Of a stretch of 64,000 nt of DNA, positions 1 to 11,556 are shown one piece after another. Each line of letters starts with the position of its first letter. Position 1 is the first letter of the stretch. The stretch lies in NCBI RefSeq assembly GCF_000001735.4, contig NC_003076.8, forward strand, positions 12,961,835 through 13,025,834, given 5' to 3'. This stretch comes from Arabidopsis thaliana (taxonomy: Eukaryota > Streptophyta > Magnoliopsida > Brassicales > Brassicaceae). Below the pieces are notes generated by a model, which was given only the letters and a program-made list of their open reading frames with translations, had not been told where the DNA came from and ran no database searches. A program made the translations under genes and the position numbers.

Positions 1-159
1 ACGACACTAAACAAATAAAAAAAACATCATGACAGTTACGTGGAAGTAGGAAGAGAGAATCTTCCCTTTGCATAGAATGCATGAAAAGCTACAGCGAGAA
101 AAACACAATCCTGCACATTTAAAAAGATTCATTTTTATTAAATTATTAGTTATTTTTTG

Positions 160-844
160 CTACTTGCATGATCGCAATTGCAGCCAGAAAATCTTCGCAT
201 CTTCCTTGCATAGAATTTTGCTACCATTTTTGTTCATCTCCTCCACCTGCAAATATACAATACCATAAAGAGCAGTGCACCCGCATTTAGAATTCTGTCA
301 AGAGGATAAATTTGGAAAACAAATTTATTTAAAAAGTCTCACCTTTGAGAGTAAGGACCAAATGGATGATCATAGCCTGTATTACATTGAGGGCTGAATT
401 CCTAGCTGCTTTTAAAGATTCAGTGTCCGCCTATAAAAGAGAAGTTCTAAATGATGACTACATTCTTGAACCAATCCAATTTAATTTCCATGAATAGTCG
501 TAAAAGCAATAGTGTATATACCTTTGTTACTTCAGTGGCTAGAAGGTTGGGAGTGTTTACTTCTAAATCGGATATGGCTCCAACTAAAGAACTAACATAG
601 TCTCACCATCTGTGCACATATTTATCCATAAGCATAGCATAGTCTAATGAATACAAAGACAGTATACAACAGAGACACAGCATACCTGATCGTTTAATAG
701 TGAGTTAAGTTTGATCTTTAGCTTTAACTGTTGTAGTTCTGCTATCGCATGCCACCCATTGAATAGAGTTTCCTGAAAGTCATACCTTAAAGCTAGCGTC
801 CCAATTCCCAATATCCAATTTGGTATGAGTTCCTTTAACATCAT
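160..844 (-). pseudogene. Unidentified gene fragment fused to the BCKDH E1-alpha remnant
   Basis: I do not recognise this gene. It continues directly, in frame, from the BCKDH tail (…QPQDY then [10 protein letters not shown]…) with plausible minus-strand exons 844-686, 609-522, 430-343 and 246-160, all bounded by AG/GT sites. The peptides include [29 protein letters not shown] and ADTESLKAARNSALNVI, and the last exon ends in a TAG stop at 160-162. The composition is helical and leucine-rich, with no signal peptide or catalytic motif I can see. The frame is lost at the second exon: reading LVGAISDLE backwards meets a TGA just after the acceptor, as if about two bases were missing. The normal BCKDH C-terminus (a few residues after QPQDY) is replaced, so this is a chimera or a fusion by deletion. 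Identity of the second partner needs a protein search. Confidence 0.5.
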
Positions 845-1912
845 ATAATCTTGAGGTTGTTTCTCTATTAATTCCTTTAAACCAAGTTCTTCCTCTTCTA
901 GATTCTTCGGTTTAACATCATATACATCGTTAAACAACTCTGTCAATGGTTGTTTCTCCCACTTCTCCGCAGCCTGAATCGCTTGCAGAAGCTACAAACA
1001 CACACACAACCAACTAAAACGGTTAAAATAACATCAAACTTAACATCAAGAATGTAGCGGTTTTCCGAATCATTACCTGTTTTCTCGCGTTTGATCTTAG
1101 CTTTGATTCATCTTCCTCACTCCACCATCCGTTATCTTCCACCGATTTCCTGAATCTATTCACAGAGTTTCTCGACATTTTCCAGTACTGAATTTCATCC
1201 GCCGCCCTGTACTTAGTTGAATCATCTGATGTAGAATGATGTCCTACTCTATATATCATCATCTGCCACACAAAAATAAAGCAACAACAATCTTATTTCA
1301 CCAAAGTCAAACGTTGTAAACTTTGAGACAAATCTTTAGTATAGTTTTTTACCTCAATGAGAACAGGTCTTTGTTCTGTTACAGCCATTTCTCGAGCTGA
1401 ACATACCGCACTATAAACCGCGAGTGCATCATTACCGTCCACACGAATGCTTCGGATTCCGTAAGCTTGACCTTTCACAACAATTCCATCACCTGTAGTC
1501 AAACCAAATAAGCTCACATTAAAACAGTGGATTTATTTTGGTCTCTTTTGTAATGAAAAAAACAGAGGAAGTTAAGTTAGTTTCATACTTCTAAACTGTT
1601 CTGAGATATGAGTACTAATCGCCCAACCGTTGTTCCGACATATAAACACAACCGGAGCTTCCATTACCGCCGCAAAATTCAATCCGGCGTGGAAATCTCC
1701 CTACTCCCAAACAACCAAACCCCAAAAACTACGTAAATTTCAATTCTTGAAATGTTGATTCTTATGGAAAGAAATGAGAATTAATAAAGATTATAAACCT
1801 CGCTTGTGCCACCATCTCCGATGAATGTAACAGCACAAGCATTCTTCTCCCAACAATCTTTAGCTTTGGATAAACCTCATGACACAAGCTAGCGTCCCAA
1901 CATCTTATCAGC
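845..1912 (-). pseudogene. Truncated branched-chain 2-oxoacid dehydrogenase E1-alpha (C-terminal exons)
   Basis: The family catalyses thiamine-diphosphate-dependent decarboxylation of branched-chain 2-oxoacids in the mitochondrial BCKDH complex. Minus-strand exons are 1912-1799 (degenerate), 1700-1589, 1492-1353, 1262-1077 and 991-845. Recognisable stretches, in order: TFIGDGGTSE (ThDP/Mg-binding GDG), [56 protein letters not shown] (phosphorylation-loop region) and [19 protein letters not shown]. Splice junctions from GDFHAG onward keep the frame, including an AGT serine codon split across the 1589/1492 junction. The first exon has stops before KNACAV in the frame used, and about the N-terminal 200 residues, including the transit peptide, are absent. 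It resembles the Arabidopsis At5g09300-type protein from memory. Probably non-functional as an enzyme; expression as a chimeric transcript is possible. Confidence 0.85.
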
Positions 1913-2213
1913 CTACAAATGATTGTTGCAACAGAAAAAACAGTTATGAAGAAAAACTAATTAACACCTATCCAAATAAATATGAATCTTTCATAAAATC
2001 TAAAAAACTCACCGATCACTGCTAGTCGAAAATATCCTTTTTTGCATCTGGACTCCATGTTACACTTAAAGCACGTCCTATAAAATAACACCGCCATATG
2101 ATGAATTCAGCTAATCTCTTAACATGAATCATTTCTTTCATTTTTTGTCTCGAATCCAAAGATATGTGATGAAATTTGTTTGTGTGTTTGATATTGTGAT
2201 GAGAGGTAGAAAG

Positions 2214-2222
2214 TATATATAG
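2214..2222 (-). promoter_or_regulatory. Possible TATA box upstream of the minus-strand BCKDH chimera
   Basis: Read on the minus strand the sequence is CTATATATA, followed about 30 bases later by a CA-rich leader (ATCACAATATC). It lies about 300 bases upstream of the first BCKDH-like exon, so it could drive the chimeric transcript. AT-rich DNA produces such boxes by chance, hence the low score. Confidence 0.3.
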
Positions 2223-2249
2223 GCGAGTTCCGATTAGGTTGGTGGCCAA

Positions 2250-2789
2250 TAAAATTTATTCCAGTCTTAACTAAATGAGAATCAAATATTTGTAATCAAA
2301 TTTTTAAGGAATATGCACCAAATCCGTTTGTAATACAATAATATAGTTTCAATATTCTGTGGAGATTTATATGGCAAATAGTTTAGCATAGAAATTCAAT
2401 TCAAATTCTTTACTTTAAATAGATAATATATAATGATTATCGAGATTTTATGGAATTGTTTTGAGAGATTTTTGGTAACAAATCAAAATAATCACAATCT
2501 CTATCCATGATTTGATTAGCGAGATATTAGGGAATTGTTTAGCGAGATTTTTGAAATATTCTCATATATTACGAATTCAATTTGGTCGATAATAAGGGAA
2601 ATCATTAATTGTAATTGATTAGTATTTAAAGCGATTTGTAAATTTTGGTAAGATTTCTTTACGGGCCAAATATCATCTCAAATCATGTGTTTGGCCGAAA
2701 ATCCAAAAAAAAGAGGGTTAAACCCATAAAAAAAAACCGACCCAAGATTGATGGGTTAAGTTGTACTTCAAAAATGTTAAGTAGATTAT
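2250..2789. other. AT-rich stretch without recognisable gene
   Basis: No open frame longer than chance and no family match. It separates the BCKDH remnant from the first CCGACGG-type repeats of the CACTA-like element. The left terminus of that element should lie near its right edge but I could not find a clean CACTA end. Confidence 0.5.
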
Positions 2790-3480
2790 CCAAAAATTCC
2801 GTCGGTTAACCGTTAGTTTTAGCCGACGGATTACCGACGGTTACCCAACGACTTTTGTTTTAGGGTATCGAAAGTACAAATTAATTAGCCTAACATGCTT
2901 GCAAATGTTCATTGATGATTTCTAAATAACTTAGAGTCTAGAAACTATTTTCAATTGATTCCTATTTGTTGATTTTCTAGATTCGAAATTGTTTTAACAC
3001 AAGTACTCTTAAACTTCTAAGGTAACTTATGTAATTGTCTTAAGTAGATGACATTTTTATTTTTTCATTATACATTTTTTTTGTAAATGAGAGTAAAATA
3101 GAGACATATATACACTTAATATAGTTTTATTTTAATGTTATCATTAATTGTATTGATCATTTCATTTTGTTTATATGAAATTTTAACTCTTGACCCTAAA
3201 CTTATCCTAACCGGAACCGGTTAATACATAATATAAACCGACGGTTTCCTGACGGAAGAATAAATTCAGAATTGTAATCGTTTAATTGATCATTATAAGA
3301 AGAGCATAAAAATTTCGAAATTAATTGATAAACCGTTGTTTTAACCGATGGATTACCAACGCATCTCAAAATTGAACCCGCCAAATAAAGTTTTCCCAAA
3401 ACTATCGAATAGCGCGCCCTTTAATATTTTATTTAGTTTTCTCGTAAACCGACAAAAAATCTGTCGGTTATATCATAATA
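2790..3480. repeat. Left subterminal CCGACGG-type repeats of the CACTA element
   Basis: Short inverted and direct copies of CCGTCGGTTA, GCCGACGGATTACCGACGG, ACCGACGGTTT and CTGTCGGTTA occur at about 2799-2860, 3195-3250, 3330-3360 and 3450-3470. CACTA transposases of the En/Spm group bind such subterminal motifs. The spacing is irregular and the intervals are AT-rich. The same motifs form a denser block at the opposite end. Confidence 0.65.
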
Positions 3481-3620
3481 ATGGGAAAACCAGTGGTCCT
3501 TATTTAATCCCTCTTCTCCATTTTCTTTTTTAACTTCATCTCTCTCAAACCCTCCTTCTTCTTTCCGCCAATTCTCTCCTCCTATTTCCCTTAGAGCAGC
3601 ACCTTCGTCACATCTAACAT
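3481..3620 (+). promoter_or_regulatory. Pyrimidine-rich leader and first exon of the Transposase_24 gene
   Basis: A CT-rich leader (many TCTC/CTCC runs) typical of plant 5' untranslated regions ends in CTAACAT followed by GTAAGTG. The AT of the start codon is at 3619-3620 and the intron donor begins at 3621. I saw no strong TATA box; the transcription start is not determined. Confidence 0.5.
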
Positions 3621-4942
3621 GTAAGTGATTTCTCTAATTACTTTTTAACTAATAAAATAAAATTCCAAGCGTACAAAGCTGTTTCAATTATTGGCATGAA
3701 TTGTAATTGTCAATACCGTGGGTACCATGTCATCGTGTAATCTTCTTGTTCAAATGGACCTTGTGTAATTAGTTTATCTTTTTCTATATACAGTTGTTCT
3801 TTAGATTAAAGCTTTTTCAATTGGATTTTTATATGCTTCGGTGGATAGTTATGGGTTAAACACATATGTGTTAGATTTTGTTGAATTTAGTCATATATGT
3901 GTTAGTGATGTGGAATTGTTGAATTAGTTTTCCAATTTTTGTGAATCTATTGATTTTGTGAATCAATTGTTGAATTGTTGAAAGCTATATTTTCCTAAGT
4001 ATAAACGTTATTTTTATTTCTTGTTTTGGTTTATTGTGAGGAGTTTTATTTATCTACTTTTCTTTTTCATAAATTTGATGACTTAATTCATAAATAACCA
4101 ATGTTCTTTTTACATTTGTTTTAGGAATTATGGTAACTACCGTCGTCATAACCAATCAAGATCTACTCAAGATTGTGAAGAACCGTCCCGTTCAAATTCA
4201 CGAACCCCTAGTCTTAGTCCGGAGTCGCCAACGTCAGAGACTCCCATGGTGATGAGCATTGAGGACTTCATCTCTCAACCAGGAAGAGAACGACTCACAA
4301 AGCTCCATCCCGATAGAATCGATCATGAAACATGGTAAGTGTTGGAATTTTAATTCACATTTTCTATCTTTTTGAATTATTAATATAAATTTATAAAATT
4401 CAAACTTTTGTAGGTTTGAGAGTTCGGGAAACGGGATAAGCAAATCTGTTTTGAAGATGATGCAAGGACTACTCAAGGATCCATATCCAACTTACTCGTC
4501 AATGCCGGCGAAAGAACAAGATTTGTGGTTGAAACAATTCGCGGTTAGTTATTTTTTTGAAGATGATGCTTGTATTTTTGTTCTTTAATTATGTATTACT
4601 CAACGTACTTTTTTTATTTTGTAGCAAGAGTTTAATTGGGATCGGAATTTGACGCTAGAGGTTCGTAAAGCGTTTGACAAAGACATATCTTCTCGTTATC
4701 GTGGCACAATCAATGAGTGGAAGCAAAGGTGGGTCAAAGATAAAAAACCTAGAGGGGTGAATGATAAAGTTTTTGAAGGGTTGCAACTACATTGGGTGAA
4801 ACCGGAGACCCAAGCAATATCCAAGACTAACTCCAAAAATCGCAAAAGCGATCGAGGCAGGAAAGGAATAGCTACGCACAACTTGGGTGGAACGAGCCAT
4901 TACACGCGAGGAGAACAAATTGTAAGTTTGAAATTTTTGAGA

Positions 4943-4951
4943 TATTTCTAT
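4943..4951. repeat. Left 9-bp target-site duplication of the MULE
   Basis: TATTTCTAT here is repeated exactly at 19948-19956. Nine-base duplications are the rule for Mutator-superfamily insertions. Confidence 0.9.
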
Positions 4952-5015
4952 GAGTTTGTTTGCAAAGTAGTACGTTTACAGAACATAATTATAAAACTAG
5001 TACACTTACTATTTA
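4952..5015 (+). repeat. Left terminal inverted repeat of the MULE
   Basis: Begins GAGTTTGTTTGCAAAG and aligns without gaps over about 64 bases to the reverse complement of 19884-19947, with conserved blocks GTACGTTTA, ACATAATTAT and ACTATTTA. Identity drops to background after that. Confidence 0.8.
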
Positions 5016-6314
5016 CAATATGTAATGTAATACAGGTGGTTACTGTTGGTTTTTTTGTGACCCCGGTTCTGCCACTACGATTTCAATGTAATTACAGAGT
5101 TGCCACTGAAACAAAAAAAAAAAGAAATTTCTTCTCGACTCTTCATATTTCTGGTTTCTTAAGGAGGTTGAGGGAAGTTGGTTTCTGTAGTACGAAGAAT
5201 ATCTGCAATGACGAAGAAAAAGTTGAGTAAATCGAAGACAATAAGCCCTCCGGTGGTAATGAAAGAAGAACTGAAGCGGCGAAACTCCAGAGCAGATGCA
5301 CGGCGAGGTAAGTCGTAAGACTGATGACGGTTCTTCAATCAATTTTCGTGATAATTTCTGGGTTAAAAGGGGTTCATAATTAGGTTTCTGGGTTATTTGT
5401 AGATACGCTTGCAAAATCTCCGGCGATTGCTCGAGGGTTAAGAGACGAGTCTCCAATTTCACCATCGCCGGCGAAAACTCCGGCGAAATCTGGAGGATTA
5501 AGAAACGAATCTAAACTAGGTAAGCAAACTCTTATTTGTTGTCCCTTTGCCGGTGAATTTGATGAACCTTATTTCTTGTCAAGGAACATTTTTTTTGATT
5601 TGGGTTTTTCTGATATGAACAATAGGAGATGAGAGATCCAGAGATAGTGAATTTACAAACCCGAGCCTCCCTTGCCGTTTGCTGCATCCAGCGGAGTTCT
5701 CGGATGGGGGACGCCTTAACATACACTCAAAGCCGGAGTATTTGGGAATTCTGGTGGAATTACTGGAGGGTTCGGAGGCGTGGGATGAGCAGGTGTCATC
5801 ACTCTGCAAAACTCATTCATGGGATGCTTGCAAGACAGCTTCTGACGAAGAACAAACATGAATTGTGGACAGTGTATGGAGGGTTCCCACTCCGTTTCTC
5901 TCTACGAGAATTCCAAATGACAACAGGGCTGATTTGTGATAAGCTTCCATCTGAATCTGAGGTGGAAGATCACCACGACCCAGCATACCTGTCTGTTTGG
6001 AACCGGCTGTTTGGTGCGAAAAGTATAGTCACAGTAATGGATGTGATAGATATGCTAAGGGAGGATGCTAAAGCGGAGACTCGGAAGCGATTCTCAACAT
6101 GGAAGAAGCTGAGTCTTGCATTGGTGGTGCTGATTGATGGGGTTGTTGTATGCAGCAATAGGAAACAACATCGGGTTACACGAGACTTTGTAGAAATGCT
6201 GCATGATATAGAATTCTTCTTGTCTTACCCATGGGGGCGCGTTTCTTTTGAATCAACAATGGAACGGTTTGGCCCTTCTGCTGGAGAAGAAGATCCAATT
6301 GGGGAGCTGAAGGC

Positions 6315-6319
6315 CCGGC
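6315..6319. repeat. Left 5-bp target duplication of the solo LTR
   Basis: CCGGC is repeated exactly at 8488-8492. Confidence 0.85.
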
Positions 6320-8487
6320 TGTAACACCCCTATCCCGCTATATAAATATAAACGAAATAGAAGCGTTACGTTAGACGCCCGCAGTCGGCCAACCCAGGTT
6401 TCCGAAACAAATTCGTATGCCCGAGTCGTCCAACCACAAGAGTCTAGCCTCCCGCCCGTGGCCTAAGGCTTTTCAACCCGTACCGCAGACGTGAGTTGTG
6501 TTAGTCCGGACAAGACTAATAATATCAGTGAGTATAACCATATAACTTTAGAAATCCGAATCTTATACTTATATATATATATCATACGAAAAATGGTTAC
6601 CAAAACATATATAGTTTTCGGATCCTCTTTGAAAACATACATAATATACTTAGTAAAATCTTACAAAAAGCCGTAAAATCTACATTGGTTTGTCCTAAGT
6701 CACGAGCGGCCTCTACAAGGTGGGTTAACTAAGGTTTCCTCCACAAAAAGTAGCATCATAAGTAATCTAGTATTACTTAATGAGCCCCGGATCTAGACAG
6801 AACTACCATAATACCTCTACCCTAAGCAGCATCGACAGAATCTAATACTACGACCTAAGAAGAATAAATACGAATAATGCAAATAACACACAGACAAAGA
6901 AAACACGCAACAAGCAATGCAAGCAAGACATAATGGACAAAGAAAAATGCATGCAGACTCGATTTCCTAATATGCAATGGACAACTAATGCAAGTATGCT
7001 TGTAACAACCTAGGTAAGGCCTTCTACGAATCCATGATCTCCCAGGACATGCCTCCATCTCTTAGACACAAAGTCTACAAGAGACATAGCATTCCCTAAT
7101 ACTACATCGTCATGTAGTGCCCGGTCGGTAGCGATCCAGCCCCGAGCCTTCGTATGCCATAACGGAACGGGGTTACACGCGACGCACAGCATACGGACGG
7201 GATCCTCATGGTTCGGCTAATGTTAGTCATCTAATTAAAGACTACTAACATGACAACAGACTCATATACTACTATGCAACTATCCTATATGCAAAACTAT
7301 ACTAATCAAACAATTAATCATACTTAATTACCACTAATCGCGGTTAGTTTCCCTAATCTAGGTTTAACTAGTCCTAATCATGCTTAGAGAATACTAATCC
7401 TAATTGGGCATCACTAATCCTAATTAACTATTACTAAACCTAATTAACTATCCTAATCAGGGATTAAGCGAATAATTAAGCTAACTAATCCTAATTAACC
7501 TCCTAAGCTATAATAAGGAAATAAAATAATAAACTATCCTATTCACGTGCTACTTCACGTGACTCAAGTACTCACATGGATTTTCGAGCGGTTTGGCTTC
7601 TAAGGTCTTCTCCCGCGAACTAGGCGTTTTCTAGTGGATTTTGGGTCTGAGGAACAAATGGGACGAAGTGGACTATTTATAGGGTCTTAAGTCGGTCATA
7701 AGGTCGGCCAAAACAAGCAGGAGGTGGCCCGGACCAATCAAAGTTCGATAAGTGTCACTCCACGGGCGCTCCGGGACACTAATCGGTCTCCGATTGGTTT
7801 CCTCCATTTTTTTCCGGATAAACATCATCCAAAATGAATAAGCTCGACCCTAAAGGATAAGGATGACCAGAATTATGGATAAGCTTGAGCCTTAATAGAT
7901 AAACATGAGCCATAGTTCAATCCTGACCGTCCGTTTCTTCATTCCGGCGAAACCCACGATCTGTCACTGGACCGCAAGAGCATTGATAGGACTCACTCCA
8001 TCTCCAATGTCTCATGAGGGTCCATGACATAAATCAAGGCTTCCTTAGGTCTATAACTCGTTCCATGCCAGAATTAACCAAGTAAGCTCGTTATCGTCAC
8101 TTATCAGCATTCTCCGATTAATCCCTCGACCATTCAAGACCCATACTCATATCCCACTGCCCAAATGGATTCCCCTAAGGTCTCCTAGTCATTCTAAGGT
8201 TTCCTACTTCTTCTAAGGTTTCCTAAAACTAAGGTTTCCTAAGCTATCCTAGGTCTAAGGGCTAGCCTAATGGTTTTGAGGTTTACCGATAGTCGCATCG
8301 TAGCTAAGCTTAGTCTGTCTGATGGAGAGTCATTCCTTTACCCGTAGACTTGATCCATTGCAATGCTCCTTACCCATGACTTGCCACATCAAATGGCCAA
8401 ACTGATCTTGCCTTTTCTTGGCTTGATCTCGCATTTTACTCGATAGGCTGCACGTCCGGCCGCATAGTCAAGGTCAGGGGCATTACA
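6320..8487 (+). mobile_element. Solo LTR (2168 bp) inside the MULE protease gene
   Basis: Starts TGTAACACCCC and ends GGGGCATTACA, so it has the TG…CA ends of an LTR, with a 5-bp duplication CCGGC on each side and no coding domain. The reading frame …ELKARL / SQKSSVCYEF… of the host gene is continuous when it is removed. Its first 250 bases (a block containing GTGAGTTGTGTTAGTCCGG) resemble those of the elements at 53978 and 56926, so these are one diverged family. Internally there are simple repeats of CTAATCCTAATTAA (7320-7510) and CTAAGGTTTCCTA (8175-8250) and a possible TATA, CTATTTATAGG, near 7672. A solo LTR arises by recombination between the two LTRs of a full retrotransposon. Confidence 0.88.
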
Positions 8488-8492
8488 CCGGC
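8488..8492. repeat. Right 5-bp target duplication of the solo LTR
   Basis: CCGGC, the partner of 6315-6319. Confidence 0.85.
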
Positions 8493-11345
8493 TGTCTCAG
8501 AAGAGCAGTGTCTGTTACGAGTTCCCTCTTGCACTCCAGCTCCAGGTACTCAACTCCGTTCCTGCCCTATGCAGTCGGATAAAAGACCCTGTTGACTTCA
8601 GGAATTTTATCCAGAGGCCTTCTGTTGACCTTGGTCGCATAATTCTTCTGCGGTAATCAGATGTTCATGACGCTGAGCAAAGTGCTAATGTAAGTAATGT
8701 TGACTATTGGCTTTGGTTCTAACATTATAGCGGTTGTTTTGAACTTATATATTTATCCAAAAAGATGCATCAATATTAAGCTAATGTGCTCTTCTTTTAA
8801 TCATGTAGCTGTCTGTGGAATATACACTATATCAGTCAGAAACTGTAAAGGGGGATCTGTCGTGGCCGGATGAAGAAGAGGATGAAGGGGTGGAGTTGAT
8901 AATATCTCTGATAAAGTAGAAGCACCGCTTCAAGGCTGAAACATGGCCCATACACAACATACAATGCTCTTCCAAAGATGCTCCAGCAACAAACGCCGAG
9001 TATGTTGGCGTAGCGCCTGCTAATGATGATGTAGAGTTTGTAGGGACACGAACTGTTGGGCCAGAAGACAAATGTGAACCAAGTAAAGCTGTGAAACGGG
9101 CGAAGAAAGAATACTACCCCATCCGTCGCAAGCCTTTCACGCGTTCAAGTAAGAAAGAAGGATTGAATGTTGAACCCCTGCCTACTCAGGATAAAGCTGC
9201 TACACCCGTTGGAAAGACTGTCCATAAAAAGACAGCAAAGCAAGATGCAACGCAGACTGGTCAAGGAAGCTCCTCTTCTCAGTTTGTTACTCATGGTGAA
9301 TTGGCTGGAATGAAGGAATGGTTTACTCAACAACTTGAAGACCTCCGCTACAACATAAGTAAGGATATTTTGAAAAATTTCAAGGAGAAGATCACCGAAA
9401 CTGCTGCAGGGGCTCCTGAGACCCCTAAATCAAAAAGCAAGAAGAAGAAAGGGACAAAACAACCTGTTACACGGAAAAGGAAAAGAGAGGAGGTTACTTC
9501 TTTATCTTCTGGAGGCTCATCCTCGGGGGGCTGAACCATGGACCAGCTGTGGACCCTGACATGTGTGTGGATGGTGGAGGAACTGTAAATCTAGAAGGCT
9601 CTGTTGATCCATGGGAACTTTATGGATCAGCAAAAAATATTTCAGAGGTAATGCTTACATATACAAAAGCAAAACTGATGGTTTTATGTAGATTTTTGCT
9701 TATTTAATTATGCAATTCTCTGTGATGATACTTTTATGTTGGGACTTTATAGAAGATAGGTACAGAGATCCCTACATCTCCCCTTCCAAAAGACGGGATA
9801 AATGAGGAGGAATCAGAAACAGCCCAGAATGAAAAATGTGCAGAGGTATTAATTTCGCGAGCAAATGTAGCTGCTTGTGTGTTAACCATAAAGCTACCCC
9901 TTTTGGTTTATTGTTATTGCGTAACTTTTCTTTTCTTTTTGTAAGCCACAGGAAAGGGGTAGAGGGAGCCCTACTTCGCCAATGCCAACCGCCACGCAAG
10001 ACAAGCCTATGGACACCAATCCAATAGAAACTATGGAAGAAGCATTGGATTTGGGGGATCGATCTGGGTCGCCAAGGCAAACACCTTGTTCACAAGTAAC
10101 ACCGATTGCTTAGGTCTATATTGCGAGTAGTAGATTACATACACAAATCTGAGATACAAATATTTTACCTAGGTTGTATGTTTTGATCCCAGGTTATACC
10201 CGACACTTCTATTGTTGCTGTTTCACCTGCTTATTTTGTGAAGGAGAGAACCAATATACGCCAGCCAGTGCCGGGTAAACGTGTTCCAATACGGTCTCGC
10301 TTCCTCGACACAACTAAGTATAGCGTGGATCCCATGATCAGTGCTCTGTTTAAAAGCAGAACCAAGGAACCTGCATACACACCTCTCCCAAAGTTGGATG
10401 ATGCAGAGTTCCAGACATTTAAAAGGCTGCTTGCAGATGATCCACAAAGGTTTGATCCTTGTTATTCTCAGTTTTATTAGAAACAGACACAAATATTTTT
10501 TAAATCTAACATCCAAGCTAAACAGCGAGTACACTATCTGCACTGGGCACACAGTGACTAACAACCACTTTTTGGACATTGCAACGAAGGAGACATGGGT
10601 AAACACTGAGGTATTATGAGGCAAAACTAATAATATTTCAAGCGTTCATAGCTAGAATGGGTTTGGTGACATGACTTACTCTATTATGAGCTGCAGCATA
10701 TGCAGCTAATTACAGGAATGCTGATGAGACGCCAGGGTAAAGCATACAGTCAAAGAAGGGTGGCAATCATTGATACATGGTTTGCAACGCTTCTGTCCAC
10801 ACACTATGAAGATTTCCAGAAATGCGAGGACAAGGCAAAGTACGAGTGGGGAAAAACAATCAAGGGATACGTAACAGGGAAGTCGACTGGGATACACATG
10901 AAATCGGAATTCCTGAAACATGTTGATGTTGTCTACGTTCCAATGAACTGGGGTGTTCTCACTGGGTTGGATTGGTGATAAACTTGAAGCAACGAAGCAT
11001 AGATGTTCTAGACTCGTTCATCTCCCCAACTCCAGAAGAAGCAGTCGAAATCCAAATGACCCCAGTCATCAGTAGCATTCCTTGGCTCCTGAAGAAGTAT
11101 TGCTGCCCAACTCTCACCGCTGATATGACAACTGAGCCTTTCAGCTGTACACGGGTAACAGGACTGTACGACAACAAAGGCGATGGAGATTGTGGGCCTG
11201 TGGCATGCAAGTTCCTTGAAATGCATGCTCATGGAATGGATTACACTAACATGGCGACTATAACGGATGAAGTGGTGATTAGGATTCGGAAGGTTTATGC
11301 GATGGATACATATGCTGCTTTTGTTGAATGTGAGGACGAGTACTA

Positions 11346-11556
11346 GTTACTTGTTCCTAAACTTATAGTTTGTGTGTTTCTAAACTAGTACAAGGCTTAT
11401 GACTTAAAACTTATATTTAGGACTTGCGAGCGAAGTATGCATTTGTATAATTATTAAATTTGAACTTATGTTTTTGACTTATAAAACCGAAAGAATGTTT
11501 TTTGTCAAGATGCCAACTAATTAATATGACTTATAACTTATTATTTTGTATATCCT
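11346..11556. other. 3' flank of the protease gene
   Basis: AT-rich sequence after the TAG stop; probably the 3' untranslated region and spacer. No gene seen. Confidence 0.4.

Larger units (their letters stand above)
5208..11345 (+). pseudogene. ULP1-like (C48) cysteine protease with DUF1985 region, MULE-encoded
   Basis: ULP proteases remove SUMO from proteins; MULE copies of this type have no settled role. Exons I support: 5208-5307, 5403-5519, about 5626 onward through the DUF1985 region (YGGFPLRFSLREFQMTTGL, later YEFPLALQLQ), then 8809-9648 and about 9753-9846, 9952-10099, 10194-10450, 10516-10611, 10696-11345. A middle Lys/Ser-rich region precedes the C-terminal peptidase domain: HWVGLVINL (catalytic His), LDSF (Asp) and GDGDCGPVACKF (Cys). 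All three triad positions are present. Lesions: a frameshift near 5808, in-frame TAG at 8917-8919, a frameshift in the G-run near 9527, a frameshift just before the catalytic HW near 10955, and a 2.2-kb LTR inserted in the DUF1985 exon. Removing the LTR restores the frame exactly across the insertion point. Confidence 0.85.

Noticed and set aside
68-268. A 66-codon plus-strand frame at the window start
   Set aside because: It is the reverse of the last exon of the minus-strand chimera and has no match of its own.
2022-2249. A 75-codon minus-strand frame near the TATA-like site
   Set aside because: It begins upstream of the likely transcription start, has no family match and does not connect to the BCKDH frame.
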